Part shown: positions 26,394-35,291 of the stretch, in pieces
How positions within the stretch are numbered: the first letter of the stretch is position 1
Layout of the letters: every line of letters starts with the position of its first letter
Source: Amycolatopsis acidicola
GTDB taxonomy: Bacteria > Actinomycetota > Actinomycetes > Mycobacteriales > Pseudonocardiaceae
Reading direction: 5' to 3'
Length of the DNA: 64,000 nt
Assembly: GCF_007713735.2 (NCBI RefSeq)
Contig: NZ_VMNW02000035.1
Span: forward strand, 1 to 64,000
Position numbers and translations under genes: made by a program
Notes under the pieces: model-generated
Told to the model about the DNA's origin: nothing
Database searches by the model: none
Seen by the model: the letters and a program-made list of their open reading frames with translations, nothing else

Positions 26394-26712
26394 CGGCGCG
26401 CTCGGCCACGAAGGAGAGAAACGGGATCGTGCCGGCCAGCAGCACGAGCACGGTGCCCTTGATCGACCAGCGGGCCTTGAGCGCGAGATCGACGGCCAGC
26501 ACGAGGTACACCATGTAGAACACGCCATGGGTGACGCCGGCCCAGCTCATCATGCCCGGGGAGTCGGCCGCGTACTTGAGGATGAACGCGGCGGTCAGGC
26601 ACAGCAGCGCCACACCGGTGGCGTACGCCAGCACCCGGTAGCGGATCAACGGACCCCGAAGCGGCGCCGCGACCTTCGCCGGGGCACCCTCGCGCTCTTC
26701 CGTGCTCACCAT
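26359..26712 (-). CDS. DUF3817 membrane protein
   Basis: The 117-residue protein has three to four membrane helices. YRVLAYATGVALLCLTAAFILKY, GVTHGVFYMVYLVLAVDLAL and KGTVLVLLAGTIPFLSFVAERAV define the DUF3817 family of small actinobacterial membrane proteins of unknown function. The related M. tuberculosis gene lies next to a small lipoprotein/membrane gene, as here. It follows the next gene upstream on the minus strand by 13 bp. Confidence 0.88.
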   Translation of the reverse strand: MVSTEEREGAPAKVAAPLRGPLIRYRVLAYATGVALLCLTAAFILKYAADSPGMMSWAGVTHGVFYMVYLVLAVDLALKARWSIKGTVLVLLAGTIPFLSFVAERAVTHRVEEGRKL

Positions 26713-26725
26713 TCGGGCCTTCTCT

Positions 26726-27139
26726 CTAGCGGTCTTGTTGGTCTCGCGCGTTGAGCTCGGCGAGGTAGCGGTTGTACGCGTCCAGCTCGTCCTCGCCCTC
26801 GTGCACCCGCAGAACAGGTTTGGGCGCGCGCGGCTTCGGCAGCTTCGGCTCGGGCGCCTTGACCGGCTCAGGCTGCGCCACCTCTTGCGCCGCCCCGTCC
26901 CGCGCCGCCGCGTCCTGGGCCGCGGCCTCCTGCCGCAGCTTGCGGATGCGCAGCACCATGAACGCCGGGAACAGCCCGAACAGCGGCCACTGCAGCACGT
27001 ATCCGAGGTTCTGGAAGGTGCCGCTGGCCGATTCGAACCTGCCCCACTGCCACCACGCCAGCCCGCAGCAGACGATCAGGCTGAGCAAGCACAGCGCGCC
27101 GATCGAGAGGCGTTTAGGCGTGAGGAACCCGGCTGGCAC
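26726..27139 (-). CDS. Small two-helix membrane protein
   Basis: The 137-residue protein has two hydrophobic helices (LSIGALCLLSLIVCCGLAWWQWG and LQWPLFGLFPAFMVLRI), then a charged Ala/Pro/Lys-rich cytoplasmic tail ending HEGEDELDAYNRYLAELNARD. It resembles the actinobacterial protein encoded next to DUF3817 genes (LprD-like in mycobacteria). The function is unknown. It is in probable operon with the DUF3817 gene. Confidence 0.85.
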   Translation of the reverse strand: MPAGFLTPKRLSIGALCLLSLIVCCGLAWWQWGRFESASGTFQNLGYVLQWPLFGLFPAFMVLRIRKLRQEAAAQDAAARDGAAQEVAQPEPVKAPEPKLPKPRAPKPVLRVHEGEDELDAYNRYLAELNARDQQDR

Positions 27140-27163
27140 GCCTTCGACGCTAGCACTCCCGGG

Positions 27164-28084
27164 TCAGGAGACCTTGACTACCTGGGCGGCCTTGGCGTAG
27201 GAATCCGCCAGCCCGAACACCTTCTGCGCGTATTCGACCGAATTGTTGTAGGACAGGATCCCGTTCCACCAGCCCTGCGCGCTGGACATGTCCCGGCCGC
27301 CCGCGCACAGGTACTTCGCGGCGGCCAACGCGGCCGCGTCGATCTGCTGCGGGTCGTAGCCGCCGCCCCATTTCGCCCAGGTGCTGGGGATGAACTGCAT
27401 CGGCCCGACCGCGCGGTCGTAGTTCGGGTCGCCGTCGAACCGGCCGCCGTCGGTGTCCGGGATGGCCTGCACCCCGGCGGAGCCGTCCAGCGGCACGCCG
27501 ACGATCGCCTTCGACGGGCGGCCGTCGGACTGCAGTACGGCGCCGCCGTACTGACCGTGGTTGGACTCGATGCGCCCGATACCGGCGAGCGTGGCCCACG
27601 AGATCTTGCACGAGGGCTGGCTGTCGCGGAGCGCGAGTTCGGCGTTGCCGTAGCCGATCAGCGCCCTGGCCGGGATGCCGGTCACCTGGGAAACCTGGTC
27701 CGCCCATTTGGACAGCAGGTTCGTGCCCGACTGCTTGGTCTGCTGCTGTTGTGGTTGCTGCGGCTGTTGCGTCGCGGCGACCGGCGCGCCGGCGATGGTG
27801 GCGTTCACCGGGGCCGTCGAGCCTGGCTCGACGTCGGCCGCGGCCACCTGCAACGCGGGGATATCGGTAGTGGTCGGCCCGGCCTCGGGGGTGCTGGCCC
27901 GGGTGGTCACCCAGACCCCGGCTCCCGCGAGCGCCAGCACGGCGACCACGATGCCGAGCCTGCCGAGTGCGGCGACTCCCGCCGGCCGCGGCTTGCGCGG
28001 CTCAGCCGGGGAATCGCTTTCCGCCTTTTCCGCTTCGGCCGAGGGCACGTCGGCGACTTCCTGCTCAGTGTCCTCGGTGCCCAA
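27164..28084 (-). CDS. Lytic murein transglycosylase
   Basis: The 306-residue membrane-anchored peptidoglycan lyase has one helix at about 50-68 (GIVVAVLALAGAGVWVTT), a Gln/Pro-rich linker with QQPQQPQQQQ, then an SLT/MltB-type domain. The catalytic Glu is in GIGRIESNHGQYGG (about residue 193), followed by AVGPMQFIPSTWAKWG and AAKYLCAGGRDM. It cleaves glycan strands to 1,6-anhydro-muramyl ends. The acidic N-terminal tail is cytoplasmic. Confidence 0.93.
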   Translation of the reverse strand: MGTEDTEQEVADVPSAEAEKAESDSPAEPRKPRPAGVAALGRLGIVVAVLALAGAGVWVTTRASTPEAGPTTTDIPALQVAAADVEPGSTAPVNATIAGAPVAATQQPQQPQQQQTKQSGTNLLSKWADQVSQVTGIPARALIGYGNAELALRDSQPSCKISWATLAGIGRIESNHGQYGGAVLQSDGRPSKAIVGVPLDGSAGVQAIPDTDGGRFDGDPNYDRAVGPMQFIPSTWAKWGGGYDPQQIDAAALAAAKYLCAGGRDMSSAQGWWNGILSYNNSVEYAQKVFGLADSYAKAAQVVKVS

Positions 28085-28191
28085 AATCCAGCCCTTCCGG
28101 CGACGGCGTCTAGCGGATCAACGACCGCCCACCCCGCCAAGTTACTGATCCGGCCACAAGTAGGCGGAAACGGGGCCGCGCGCGAAAGGGG

Positions 28192-28674
28192 TCAGCTGGC
28201 CTTCTGCTGCCGGGAGAGACGAGCGACACACCACGCGGGCGCGCTGCCGCGCCGCAGGTGCTGCAGCACCGTCATCGGGCCGAGCCTGCGGCTCAGGTCC
28301 GACGGCGTGAGCCCCGCCGCCCGGTAGTCGAGCGCGCGCTGGTCCAGCGGGCTGATCCCGGCGTCCCACCACTGCTCGGCTTCGGCGACGTCGCCGATCA
28401 TCTGCCACCAGCCCGCCGCGGCGGCGAGCAGCTCGTGCGGGACCTCCGGCAGCCGGGAGCTCATGGCGTCCAGGTAGTCCGGGTCCGCCGAGGTGACCGG
28501 GGCCCAGGTGCTGGCGCCGCCCCTGGCGCGCTGACCGGGAATCCCTGGCGGTTGCGGTGCGTCGGCGAGCCAAGCGGAGGTGATCGCGTCGATCTCCCGC
28601 TCTTCGGCCGTCTGTTCGTCGCGTTCGGCAGCCCACTGCCGAATCACCGCATCAACTCCGGGATCTCCGGTCAT
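28192..28674 (-). CDS. Hypothetical protein
   Basis: I do not recognise this 160-residue soluble protein. It is acidic at the N terminus and has tryptophans in its middle (AAAAGWWQMIGDVAEAEQWWDAG). The ATG at 28674 is chosen because AGGAGG sits 5 nt upstream; the frame stays open to 28791. It stands alone between the transglycosylase and a gene-free stretch. Confidence 0.78.
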   Translation of the reverse strand: MTGDPGVDAVIRQWAAERDEQTAEEREIDAITSAWLADAPQPPGIPGQRARGGASTWAPVTSADPDYLDAMSSRLPEVPHELLAAAAGWWQMIGDVAEAEQWWDAGISPLDQRALDYRAAGLTPSDLSRRLGPMTVLQHLRRGSAPAWCVARLSRQQKAS

Positions 28675-28992
28675 CCCTGCCTCCTTGTGCCCCAACTGAC
28701 AAGTTCTGACATCGAACCGCGATGATCGAGCGATCGAGGCGTCCCGGCCGGCTCGAGCACCCAGAACCAGCTGGTCACGCGCTGTGAGCACCGTAGGGGC
28801 ATTTCCGGCCGGGACGCCAGAGGTTCAAGCGCACGAATTCGGCGACCAGCACTTTAATCGCGCATATCCACCCGGATGGTCGAATCAAGGACTTCAAATT
28901 CTGGGATTTGTCACTATCCGTAGTGAATTGTCCGGCGCGCGGAAAGAGCCGGCACCGCGGCTCGGCGGTGCCGGAAAGGTATCCGGGTGGGG
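28675..28992. other. Gene-free stretch of 318 bp
   Basis: It lies between two minus-strand genes and holds no convincing reading frame, repeat or RNA fold. The segment near 28840-28930 is relatively AT-rich and probably carries the promoter of the hypothetical gene ending at 28192. Confidence 0.4.
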
Positions 28993-29223
28993 TCAGGAGA
29001 ACAGTGCGCGCACGAAGGTCACGATCGCCTCCGCGCCGTCCCGCAGCCAGCCGAGCACGTTGTGCACCACGTCGGCGGACTGGTTGGGCTTGGTGATCAG
29101 GAAGAACAACACGAGCGCGACGACGGCGACGATGAGGATCTTCTTGGCGTTCGCCGACATGCGCTCCATCCGTTCCGGGTCCGCGACCGGGTTCACACCT
29201 GGCCGGCTGGGATTACGCGTCAT
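28993..29223 (-). CDS. Small single-helix membrane protein
   Basis: The 76-residue protein has one membrane helix (KKILIVAVVALVLFFLIT) in its middle, and its C terminus could form an amphipathic helix (VVHNVLGWLRDGAEAIVTFVRALF). Similar small proteins are frequent in Pseudonocardiaceae but have no assigned role. The ATG at 29223 is preferred to TTG at 29283. Confidence 0.72.
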   Translation of the reverse strand: MTRNPSRPGVNPVADPERMERMSANAKKILIVAVVALVLFFLITKPNQSADVVHNVLGWLRDGAEAIVTFVRALFS

Positions 29224-29396
29224 CCTGCCCGGGAAGAGCACTTTCCACCACGGCTTCACCCTGATGGCTGCACCCTGTGACAATGCGTGCCCGATCCGGA
29301 CACTGACACCCTAAGAGACCGGCATGGTTCTCCCCCACCCGACACGCGAGGTGAACGCGGTGTGGTGGACACCCGCACGGGTGCCCACCACTCCGA

Positions 29397-30539
29397 TCAG
29401 GCGATGACCTCCCCCGTCCGCAGCCCCTCCACCGCGTCGCTGCCGTAGCCCAGTTCGGCGAGGACTTCGGCGGTGTCCTCGCCGCGTTCGTGCGGCGCTT
29501 CCGGCGTTTCCGGCGGGGTACGGTCGAAGCGCGGTGCGGGTGCGGGCTGCTTCAACCCGCCGATCTCGACGAACGTGCCGCGGGCGGCGTTGTGCGGGTG
29601 ATCCGCCGCCTCCCACGGGCTCAGCACCGGCGTCAGGCAGGCGTCCGTGCCCTCGGCCCGCGCGACCAGCTCGTCGCGCGGGTACTTCGCGACCGCCGCG
29701 GCCACGATCTCGCGCAGCCGCGGCCATTGCGCGGGATCGAGGTGCACCGGCAGGTCCTGGTCTTCCAGGCCGAGCACCTTCACCAGATCGCCCCAGAACC
29801 GCATCTCGATCGCCCCGACGGCGACGTACTTGCCATCGGCGGTCTCGTAGGTGTCGTAGAACGGGGCGCCGCCGTCGAGCATGTTGGTGCCGCGCTCGCC
29901 GGGCCAGACCCCGGCCGCCCGCATCCCGTGCAGCTGGGTGGTGAGCAGCGCGGCCCCGTCGACCATCGCCGCGTCCACCACCTGCCCCTTGCCCGAGGAC
30001 GTGCGTTCGTAGAGTGCGGACATGATGCCCATCGCCAGCAGCATCCCGCCGCCCGCGAAGTCGGCCACGAGGTTCAGCGGTGGCACCGGCTTCTCCCCGG
30101 CGCGCCCGATGGGTTCGAGCGCGCCGGCGATCCCGGCGTAGTTGATGTCGTGCCCGGCAGCCGATGCCAGCGGGCCGTCCTGGCCCCAGCCGGTGACCCG
30201 GCCGTAGACCAGCCGCGGATTGCGGGCGTGCACCTGCTCGGGACCGAGCCCCATCCGCTCGGCCACCCCCGGCCGGAAGCCCTCGATCAGCACGTCGGAT
30301 CGCTCGGCGAGACGCAGCACGACCTCCACGCCCTCGGGCTTCTTCGTGTCCACGCCGATCGTGCGGCGCCCGCGCGTCAGCGGGTCACCGGGGATCGACA
30401 GCACGTCCGCGCCTGGGCGGGCACGGTCGACGCGGACCACGTCGGCGCCGAGGTCGGCGAGCATGGTGGCGGCGAACGGCGCCGGGGCCAGCCCGGCGAG
30501 TTCGACGACTTTCAGGCCACTGAGCGGACCCGGCTTCAT
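29397..30539 (-). CDS. mcr: Alpha-methylacyl-CoA racemase (CaiB/BaiF family)
   Basis: This 380-residue enzyme of the class III CoA-transferase fold closely resembles M. tuberculosis MCR. The catalytic His is in AGHDINY, the Asp in NLVADFAGGG, and the Glu region in VAVGAIEMRFWG. DGGAPFYDTYE and DACLTPVLS are also kept. It epimerises the alpha-methyl centre of branched-chain and sterol-side-chain CoA esters so that beta-oxidation can continue. The ATG at 30539 has GGGG about 8 nt before it. It lies 12 bp after the acyl-CoA dehydrogenase and forms an operon with it. Confidence 0.92.
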   Translation of the reverse strand: MKPGPLSGLKVVELAGLAPAPFAATMLADLGADVVRVDRARPGADVLSIPGDPLTRGRRTIGVDTKKPEGVEVVLRLAERSDVLIEGFRPGVAERMGLGPEQVHARNPRLVYGRVTGWGQDGPLASAAGHDINYAGIAGALEPIGRAGEKPVPPLNLVADFAGGGMLLAMGIMSALYERTSSGKGQVVDAAMVDGAALLTTQLHGMRAAGVWPGERGTNMLDGGAPFYDTYETADGKYVAVGAIEMRFWGDLVKVLGLEDQDLPVHLDPAQWPRLREIVAAAVAKYPRDELVARAEGTDACLTPVLSPWEAADHPHNAARGTFVEIGGLKQPAPAPRFDRTPPETPEAPHERGEDTAEVLAELGYGSDAVEGLRTGEVIA

Positions 30540-30551
30540 CGGCAAAGCCCC

Positions 30552-31700
30552 TTACAGCGTGCGGGAAATGATTTCCTTCATGATTTCGCTCGTACCGCCG
30601 AAAATGCGCGAAATACGCAGATCGGTCCAGGCCCTGGCGATCGGGTACTCGGTCATGTAGCCGTAGCCGCCGAACAGCTGCAGGCAGTCGTCGACCACCT
30701 TGTTGACCCGCTCCGTGGTCCACAGCTTCGCCATCGCGGCGCCCTGCACGTCCAGCTCGCCCTTGAGGTGGCGCTCGATGCACTGGTCGAGGAACGCGCG
30801 TGAGACCGCGGCCTCGGTGGCCGCCTCGGCGAGCTTGAACTTGGTGTTCTGGAAGTTGAACACCGGGCGGCCGAAAGCGGTGCGGTCCTTGGTGTAGTCG
30901 ATCGTCATGTCGACCGCGCCCTGCAGCGCCGCGACGGCGGTGACCGCGATGATCAGCCGCTCCTGCGGCAGCTGCAGCATCATCTGGACGAAGCCCTGCC
31001 CCTCCTGCTCACCGAGCAGGTTCGCGGCGGGCACGCGCACGTCGTCGAAGAACAGCTCCGCGGTGTCCTGCCCCTTGAGCCCGACCTTGTCGAGCACGCG
31101 GCCGCGGCGGAAGCCCGGGGTGTCGGTCGGCACGCCGATCAGCGAGACGCCCTGCGCACCCGCGTCCGGGTCGGTCTTGACCGCCAGCACCACGAGGTCT
31201 GCGAGCGCGCCGTTGGTGATGAAGGTCTTGGCGCCGTTGATGACGTAGTAGTCCCCGTCGCGGACGGCGCGGGTCTTGATGTTCTGCAGATCCGAACCGG
31301 TGCCCGGCTCGGTCATCCCGATGGCGCCGACCATCTCGCCGCTGGCGAACTTCGGCAGCCACTCCTTCTTCTTCTCTTCGGAGGCATAGTGCAACAGGTA
31401 GTGCGCCACGATCCCGTTGTGCACGGACACGCCCCACGCGCCGTCGCCGGAGCGCGCCTGCTCCTCGTAGAGCACAGCCTCGTGCGCGAAGGTGCCGCCA
31501 CCGCCGCCGTACTCCTCGGGAATGGAGAGCGCGAGCAGGCCGACCTCGCCGGCCTTGTTCCACAGCTCGCGGTCGACCTGCTTCTGCTCGGTCCAGCGCT
31601 CCTGGTTCGGGACGAGCTCCTTCTGGCAGAAACTCCTGGCCAGTTCCCGGAAGTCGTCCAGCTCCCCGGCCCAGGCGCTCTTCGGCAGTTGCAGTGGCAC
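30552..31700 (-). CDS. Acyl-CoA dehydrogenase
   Basis: The 382-residue single-domain flavoenzyme has the FAD/substrate motifs IGMTEPGTGSDLQNIKTRA and INGAKTFITNG. It also has the C-terminal LFGGYGYMTEYPIARAWTD and the signature RISRIFGGTSEIMKEIISR. It introduces the 2,3-double bond in acyl-CoA chains. The start is GTG at 31700 with GGAGG 8 nt upstream. It is first in an operon with the racemase and divergent from a TetR gene, which is the likely regulator. A preference for branched or long chains is inferred from the racemase partner. Confidence 0.93.
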   Translation of the reverse strand: MPLQLPKSAWAGELDDFRELARSFCQKELVPNQERWTEQKQVDRELWNKAGEVGLLALSIPEEYGGGGGTFAHEAVLYEEQARSGDGAWGVSVHNGIVAHYLLHYASEEKKKEWLPKFASGEMVGAIGMTEPGTGSDLQNIKTRAVRDGDYYVINGAKTFITNGALADLVVLAVKTDPDAGAQGVSLIGVPTDTPGFRRGRVLDKVGLKGQDTAELFFDDVRVPAANLLGEQEGQGFVQMMLQLPQERLIIAVTAVAALQGAVDMTIDYTKDRTAFGRPVFNFQNTKFKLAEAATEAAVSRAFLDQCIERHLKGELDVQGAAMAKLWTTERVNKVVDDCLQLFGGYGYMTEYPIARAWTDLRISRIFGGTSEIMKEIISRTL

Positions 31701-31745
31701 GGCGCCGCCTCCTAGAAAACATTACGCTTGGAAGGTAAGTTCTAC

Positions 31746-31763
31746 CCGGAATGTACATGCCGG
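31746..31763. promoter_or_regulatory. Near-perfect palindrome, candidate TetR operator
   Basis: CCGGAATGTACATGCCGG is an 18-bp palindrome with one mismatched pair, placed between the divergent acyl-CoA dehydrogenase and TetR starts. TetR regulators usually bind such sites in divergent promoters. A second palindrome, TACCGCCGGTA (31767-31777), follows 3 bp later. Confidence 0.55.
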
Positions 31764-31766
31764 TCG

Positions 31767-31777
31767 TACCGCCGGTA
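31767..31777. promoter_or_regulatory. Palindrome TACCGCCGGTA shared with the 33.6 kb promoter
   Basis: This 11-bp palindrome lies 20 bp before the TetR GTG. Its reverse complement, TACCGGCGGTA, occurs at 33627-33637 upstream of the aldehyde dehydrogenase. A shared regulator for both promoters is an inference. Confidence 0.45.
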
Positions 31778-31797
31778 AAGGCGACCGAGGAGACGTC

Positions 31798-32403
31798 GTG
31801 ACGCAGCCCCGCGGCCACCGCACCCAGGCGGAACGGCGCGAGCAGACGAGGAAGGCCCTGCTCGACGCGACGATCGACTGCCTCGTCGAACTCGGCTACG
31901 CGCGCACCTCGATGCAGGAGATCTCCGTCCGCGCCGGGGTGTCCAAAGGCGCGGCGCAGCACCATTTCGCGGACAAGGCCGAGCTGATGGCCGCCGCGGT
32001 CGAGCACCTGACGAACAAGCGGATGGCGGAGCTGGCGGAGTCGCTCGGCGCCCTGCCGCACGGGGTCGCCGCCATCCCGGCCGCGATCGACACGTTGTGG
32101 GCAGGCTATTCGGGCGCGCTGGCCACCGCGTCGACCGAACTGTGGGTGGCCGCGCGCACCGATCCCGCACTGCGGGCCGCGATCCGCCCGGTCGACCGGG
32201 CACTGGGCCGGGCCGCGCTGGAGCGCATCCGCGAGCTGACCGCCGACCTGCCGCCCGAGCGCACGGAGCTGCTGTTCTGGCTCACCGTGAACCTGACCCG
32301 CGGGCTCGCGCTGGACGCCGAGCTCGGCGGCGCGCCTGCCCGGCGCAAGCAGCTGCTCGAGGAGTGGAAGCGCGTCGCCGTCGCGCAGGCGAACGGAAAG
32401 TAG
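31798..32403 (+). CDS. TetR-family regulator
   Basis: The protein has 201 residues. The helix-turn-helix is DATIDCLVELGYARTSMQEI plus VRAGVSKGAAQHHFADKAEL; the ligand domain is alpha-helical and Leu/Ala-rich. The GTG at 31798 is chosen from a much longer open frame, because GAGGAG lies 6-10 nt upstream and homology starts there. It is divergent from the acyl-CoA dehydrogenase/racemase operon and probably represses it in response to an acyl-CoA ligand. A strong hairpin follows the stop. Confidence 0.9.
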   Translation: MTQPRGHRTQAERREQTRKALLDATIDCLVELGYARTSMQEISVRAGVSKGAAQHHFADKAELMAAAVEHLTNKRMAELAESLGALPHGVAAIPAAIDTLWAGYSGALATASTELWVAARTDPALRAAIRPVDRALGRAALERIRELTADLPPERTELLFWLTVNLTRGLALDAELGGAPARRKQLLEEWKRVAVAQANGK

Positions 32404-32409
32404 GCCGGC

Positions 32410-32440
32410 GGGCCGACCCGGCCCTCACGCGGGTCGGCCC
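32410..32440 (+). terminator. Hairpin terminator after the TetR gene
   Basis: GGGCCGACCCG (32410-32420) pairs fully with CGGGTCGGCCC (32430-32440) around a 9-nt loop. The hairpin starts 7 nt after the stop. No T-run follows, as is common in high-GC actinobacteria. Confidence 0.75.
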
Positions 32441-32572
32441 TGGCCACTCGATGAGACGGGCAGAACTGCGTAATGTGACGGCTGGTCGCGAAAAGATCTC
32501 ACTCCACTGGGGGAGGAAACGCTCCCCTCGTTCGCTTCGTCCCATGATGAGAAGGCGAAGGAGTCCACTCTG

Positions 32573-33607
32573 ATGAGTACCGGATCGTTTCCCCAGCCCC
32601 AGTTCCCCGGATACGCGAAACCTCGGCGCGCGCCGCGGATGGCTGCCATGGCGGGCGGCGCGCTGGCCGTCGTTTCGGCGGCGCTACTCGTCGTCGGCAC
32701 TTTCCTCCCGCTGAGCAAGGTCACCCAGGCCTCGTCCGGCGGCAGGCAACAGGAATCGACCGTCACCGGCTGGGCCCGGACCTTCGATCCGCCGCTGACC
32801 GGCTCGCTCGCGGAGTTCTATTCGAAGGCCCACACCGCGCTCGTCGGCATTCCGCTCTCCGCGATCGCGCTCCTGCTGGTGATCGGCGCTGTGCTGGCGT
32901 TTCTGGGCGCCCGCGGCTCGCGGGTGGTGCTGTTCTCGGGGACGGCGGCCGCGCTGGCCGCCGTCCTGATGCTGGGAGCGGAGCTGGAATCGCTGCTCAG
33001 CTACAACGACGCCGACCCGGACGCCAGCACCGCCGCGAGGTACGAGATCGGCCTCGGTGCGTGGCTCGTCGCGGGTGGGGCCGCGCTCTCCCTGATCGCG
33101 GTGATCGTGGCTGCACAGCGCGGAAACCCGGCGTCGGCCGCGGGGGATGTGACGCCGCCTCAGGGCTTCCCGGCGCCGGTGCAGCAACAACCCCAGTACC
33201 CGCCGCGGCCGCCGTATCAGCAGTACGCCCCGCCGCCGCAGTACCCGCCGCGGCAGCAGCAGCCCTACCCGCAGACGCCGCCCCCGCCCCAGCAGCCTCC
33301 CGCTCCGCAGCAACAGCAAGCGCCGCAGCAACCTGGCTCGCCGGAGCAGTTCGCTCCGCAGCCGCCTGGCGCGCGGGAACAACCCGCCCCGCAACCGTCC
33401 GCCTCGCAGGAGCAGTTCGCGCCGCAGCCTGGCGCGCGGGAGCAGTTCACGTCGCAGCCGCCCGCCTCGCAGGAGCAGTCGGATCTGGAGTCGCTGCGCG
33501 GGCATTTCGCGTCCCAGGACGAGCCCGCCGGGGAGACCCAGCGCCAGCCGTATCCGTCGCAGGATCCGGCGCAGCCGAACCGTCCGCAGGAGCCACCCCA
33601 GACCTGA
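32573..33607 (+). CDS. Four-helix membrane protein with Pro/Gln-rich tail
   Basis: The protein has 344 residues. Membrane helices are at about 24-46, 92-113, 117-137 and 160-182. An extracytoplasmic loop (47-90) carries TGWARTFDPP. From about 190 to the end it is low-complexity Pro/Gln with YPPR and repeated AREQ, ASQEQFAPQP blocks, probably cytoplasmic. I do not recognise a function; similar proteins with disordered tails occur across actinobacteria. The ATG follows a GGAG site. Confidence 0.82.
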   Translation: MSTGSFPQPQFPGYAKPRRAPRMAAMAGGALAVVSAALLVVGTFLPLSKVTQASSGGRQQESTVTGWARTFDPPLTGSLAEFYSKAHTALVGIPLSAIALLLVIGAVLAFLGARGSRVVLFSGTAAALAAVLMLGAELESLLSYNDADPDASTAARYEIGLGAWLVAGGAALSLIAVIVAAQRGNPASAAGDVTPPQGFPAPVQQQPQYPPRPPYQQYAPPPQYPPRQQQPYPQTPPPPQQPPAPQQQQAPQQPGSPEQFAPQPPGAREQPAPQPSASQEQFAPQPGAREQFTSQPPASQEQSDLESLRGHFASQDEPAGETQRQPYPSQDPAQPNRPQEPPQT

Positions 33608-33624
33608 GCCGACCCCTCCCTCCG

Positions 33625-33639
33625 CATACCGGCGGTATG
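33625..33639. promoter_or_regulatory. Palindrome before the aldehyde dehydrogenase
   Basis: CATACC-GGC-GGTATG is a perfect inverted repeat 40 bp before the aldehyde dehydrogenase ATG. Its core, TACCGGCGGTA, is the reverse complement of the palindrome at 31767-31777 next to the TetR gene. It is a candidate operator. Confidence 0.5.
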
Positions 33640-33679
33640 GTGTACTCGTCGGTAACTCAGCGCGCCAACGGAGGGGCCC

Positions 33680-35284
33680 ATGACGAGCACAGCCGCGACC
33701 ACCGGTCAGGAAGCGAACCGTCCGACCACGATCGGCGGAGTCGTCGGGGCGCCTTCGGCTGCCAGGGCCGCGCAGCTCGTCCGCCGGGCGGCCGGCGGGC
33801 AGGACTCCGCGCCCGTGGAGTCGCGCGCGCCGTTCACGGGGCTGCCGACAGCGACGCTCCCGCAAGCGACCGACGCCGAAGTGCGTCGGGTGTTCGGCGA
33901 AGCCCGCGAGGCCCAACGCGCGTGGGCGGCGCTCCCGGCGCGGGAACGCCAGCACGTGCTGACCCGGTTGCACGACCTGATCCTGCGGCGCCAGGACGAG
34001 ATCCTCGACCTCATCCAGCTGGAGGCGGGTAAATCCCGGATCGACGCCTTCGACGAGGTGAGCGCGACGGCGCTGGTCGCGGGCTACTACGGCAAGCACA
34101 GCGCCAAGCTCCTCGCGCCGAAGCGGGTCGCCGGCGTGATCCCGTTCCTGACCAAGGCCGGTCAGCTGCGCCACCCGAAGGGCGTCGTGGGCGTGATCTC
34201 GCCGTGGAACTACCCGCTGGCGCTGACGTCGATGGATGTGTTCCCGGCCCTGGCCGCGGGCAACGCCGTGGTGCAGAAGCCGGATAACCAGACCGCGCTT
34301 TCCGCGCTCTGGCTGCACGAACTCGCCGAGGAAGCGGGGTTGCCCGCCGGGGTGTGGCGGATCGTGCTGGGCCGGGGTTCGCAGATCGGTGACGCGCTCG
34401 TGGCGGAGTCGGATTACCTGTGCTTCACCGGATCCACGCCGACGGGCAAGGACCTCGCCGGGAAGGTGGCGCCACGGCTGACCGGGTTTTCGCTGGAGCT
34501 GGGCGGAAAGAACCCGATGATCGTGCTGCCGGACGCGTCCGCCGGCCGGGCCGCCACGGGTGCGGTCACCGCGTGTTTCTCCTCCGCGGGGCAGCTTTGT
34601 GTTTCGGTGGAACGGATCTACGTGCACGAGAGCATCCGGGAGGAGTTCACCAAGGCGTTCGTCGCGAAGACCGAAGCGCTGCGCCTCGGCGGTGAACTCG
34701 GCTATGGGGCCGACATGGGTTCGCTCACCTCGGAAAGCCAGCTGCGCTCGGTTGCGGCGCACGTGGAGGACGCGCGTTCGAAGGGCGCCACGGTGCTGAC
34801 CGGCGGCCGGGCGCGGCCGGACCTGGGACCGCTGTTCTACGAGCCGACCGTGCTGGCCGACGTCACCCCGGACATGCGGCTCTACGCCGAGGAAACCTTC
34901 GGGCCCGTCGTGTCCATCTACCCCTACACCGACGTCGAAGACGCGATCGCGCTCGCCAACGAGACGGAGTACGGATTGAACGCGAGCGTGTTCACCGGCG
35001 ACTCGTCGGCGGGCTGGGCGGTGGCCGCGCGGCTGAAGGCGGGCACGGTCAACGTCAACGAGGGTTACGCGGCCACGTTTGGCACCGTCGCGCTGCCGAT
35101 GGGCGGGATGAAGGACTCCGGGTACGGCCGCCGCAACGGCGCCGAAGGACTGCTGAAGTACACCGAGGTGCAGTCGATCGCCCAGCAGCGCGGCCTCCGC
35201 CTGCGCCCGCCGCGGCTCGTCCCGCCGCGGCTGTGGGCGCGCGGCATGACCAGCGGCCTGCGCTTCCTGCGCCGCATCCGCTGA
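33680..35284 (+). CDS. Succinate-semialdehyde dehydrogenase (GabD2-like)
   Basis: The 534-residue NAD(P)-dependent aldehyde dehydrogenase has VISPWNYPLAL, the cofactor lysine in VVQKPDNQTA, FTGSTPTGK, the catalytic Glu in LELGGKNP and the nucleophile Cys in SSAGQLCVSVERIYV. The whole resembles mycobacterial GabD2, which oxidises succinic semialdehyde to succinate. It is slightly longer at the N terminus (about 30 residues). The ATG has GGAGGGG 4-10 nt upstream. Other aldehydes are possible, as is common in the family. Confidence 0.92.
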   Translation: MTSTAATTGQEANRPTTIGGVVGAPSAARAAQLVRRAAGGQDSAPVESRAPFTGLPTATLPQATDAEVRRVFGEAREAQRAWAALPARERQHVLTRLHDLILRRQDEILDLIQLEAGKSRIDAFDEVSATALVAGYYGKHSAKLLAPKRVAGVIPFLTKAGQLRHPKGVVGVISPWNYPLALTSMDVFPALAAGNAVVQKPDNQTALSALWLHELAEEAGLPAGVWRIVLGRGSQIGDALVAESDYLCFTGSTPTGKDLAGKVAPRLTGFSLELGGKNPMIVLPDASAGRAATGAVTACFSSAGQLCVSVERIYVHESIREEFTKAFVAKTEALRLGGELGYGADMGSLTSESQLRSVAAHVEDARSKGATVLTGGRARPDLGPLFYEPTVLADVTPDMRLYAEETFGPVVSIYPYTDVEDAIALANETEYGLNASVFTGDSSAGWAVAARLKAGTVNVNEGYAATFGTVALPMGGMKDSGYGRRNGAEGLLKYTEVQSIAQQRGLRLRPPRLVPPRLWARGMTSGLRFLRRIR

Positions 35285-35291
35285 GCCCCGA

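Noticed and set aside
28784-29314. Plus-strand frame opposite the small membrane protein
   Set aside because: It is antisense to a protein with a clear membrane helix, and its start has no ribosome site.
33128-33600. Separate repeat element in the Pro/Gln-rich region
   Set aside because: The repetition stays in the frame of the membrane protein and is explained as its disordered tail.
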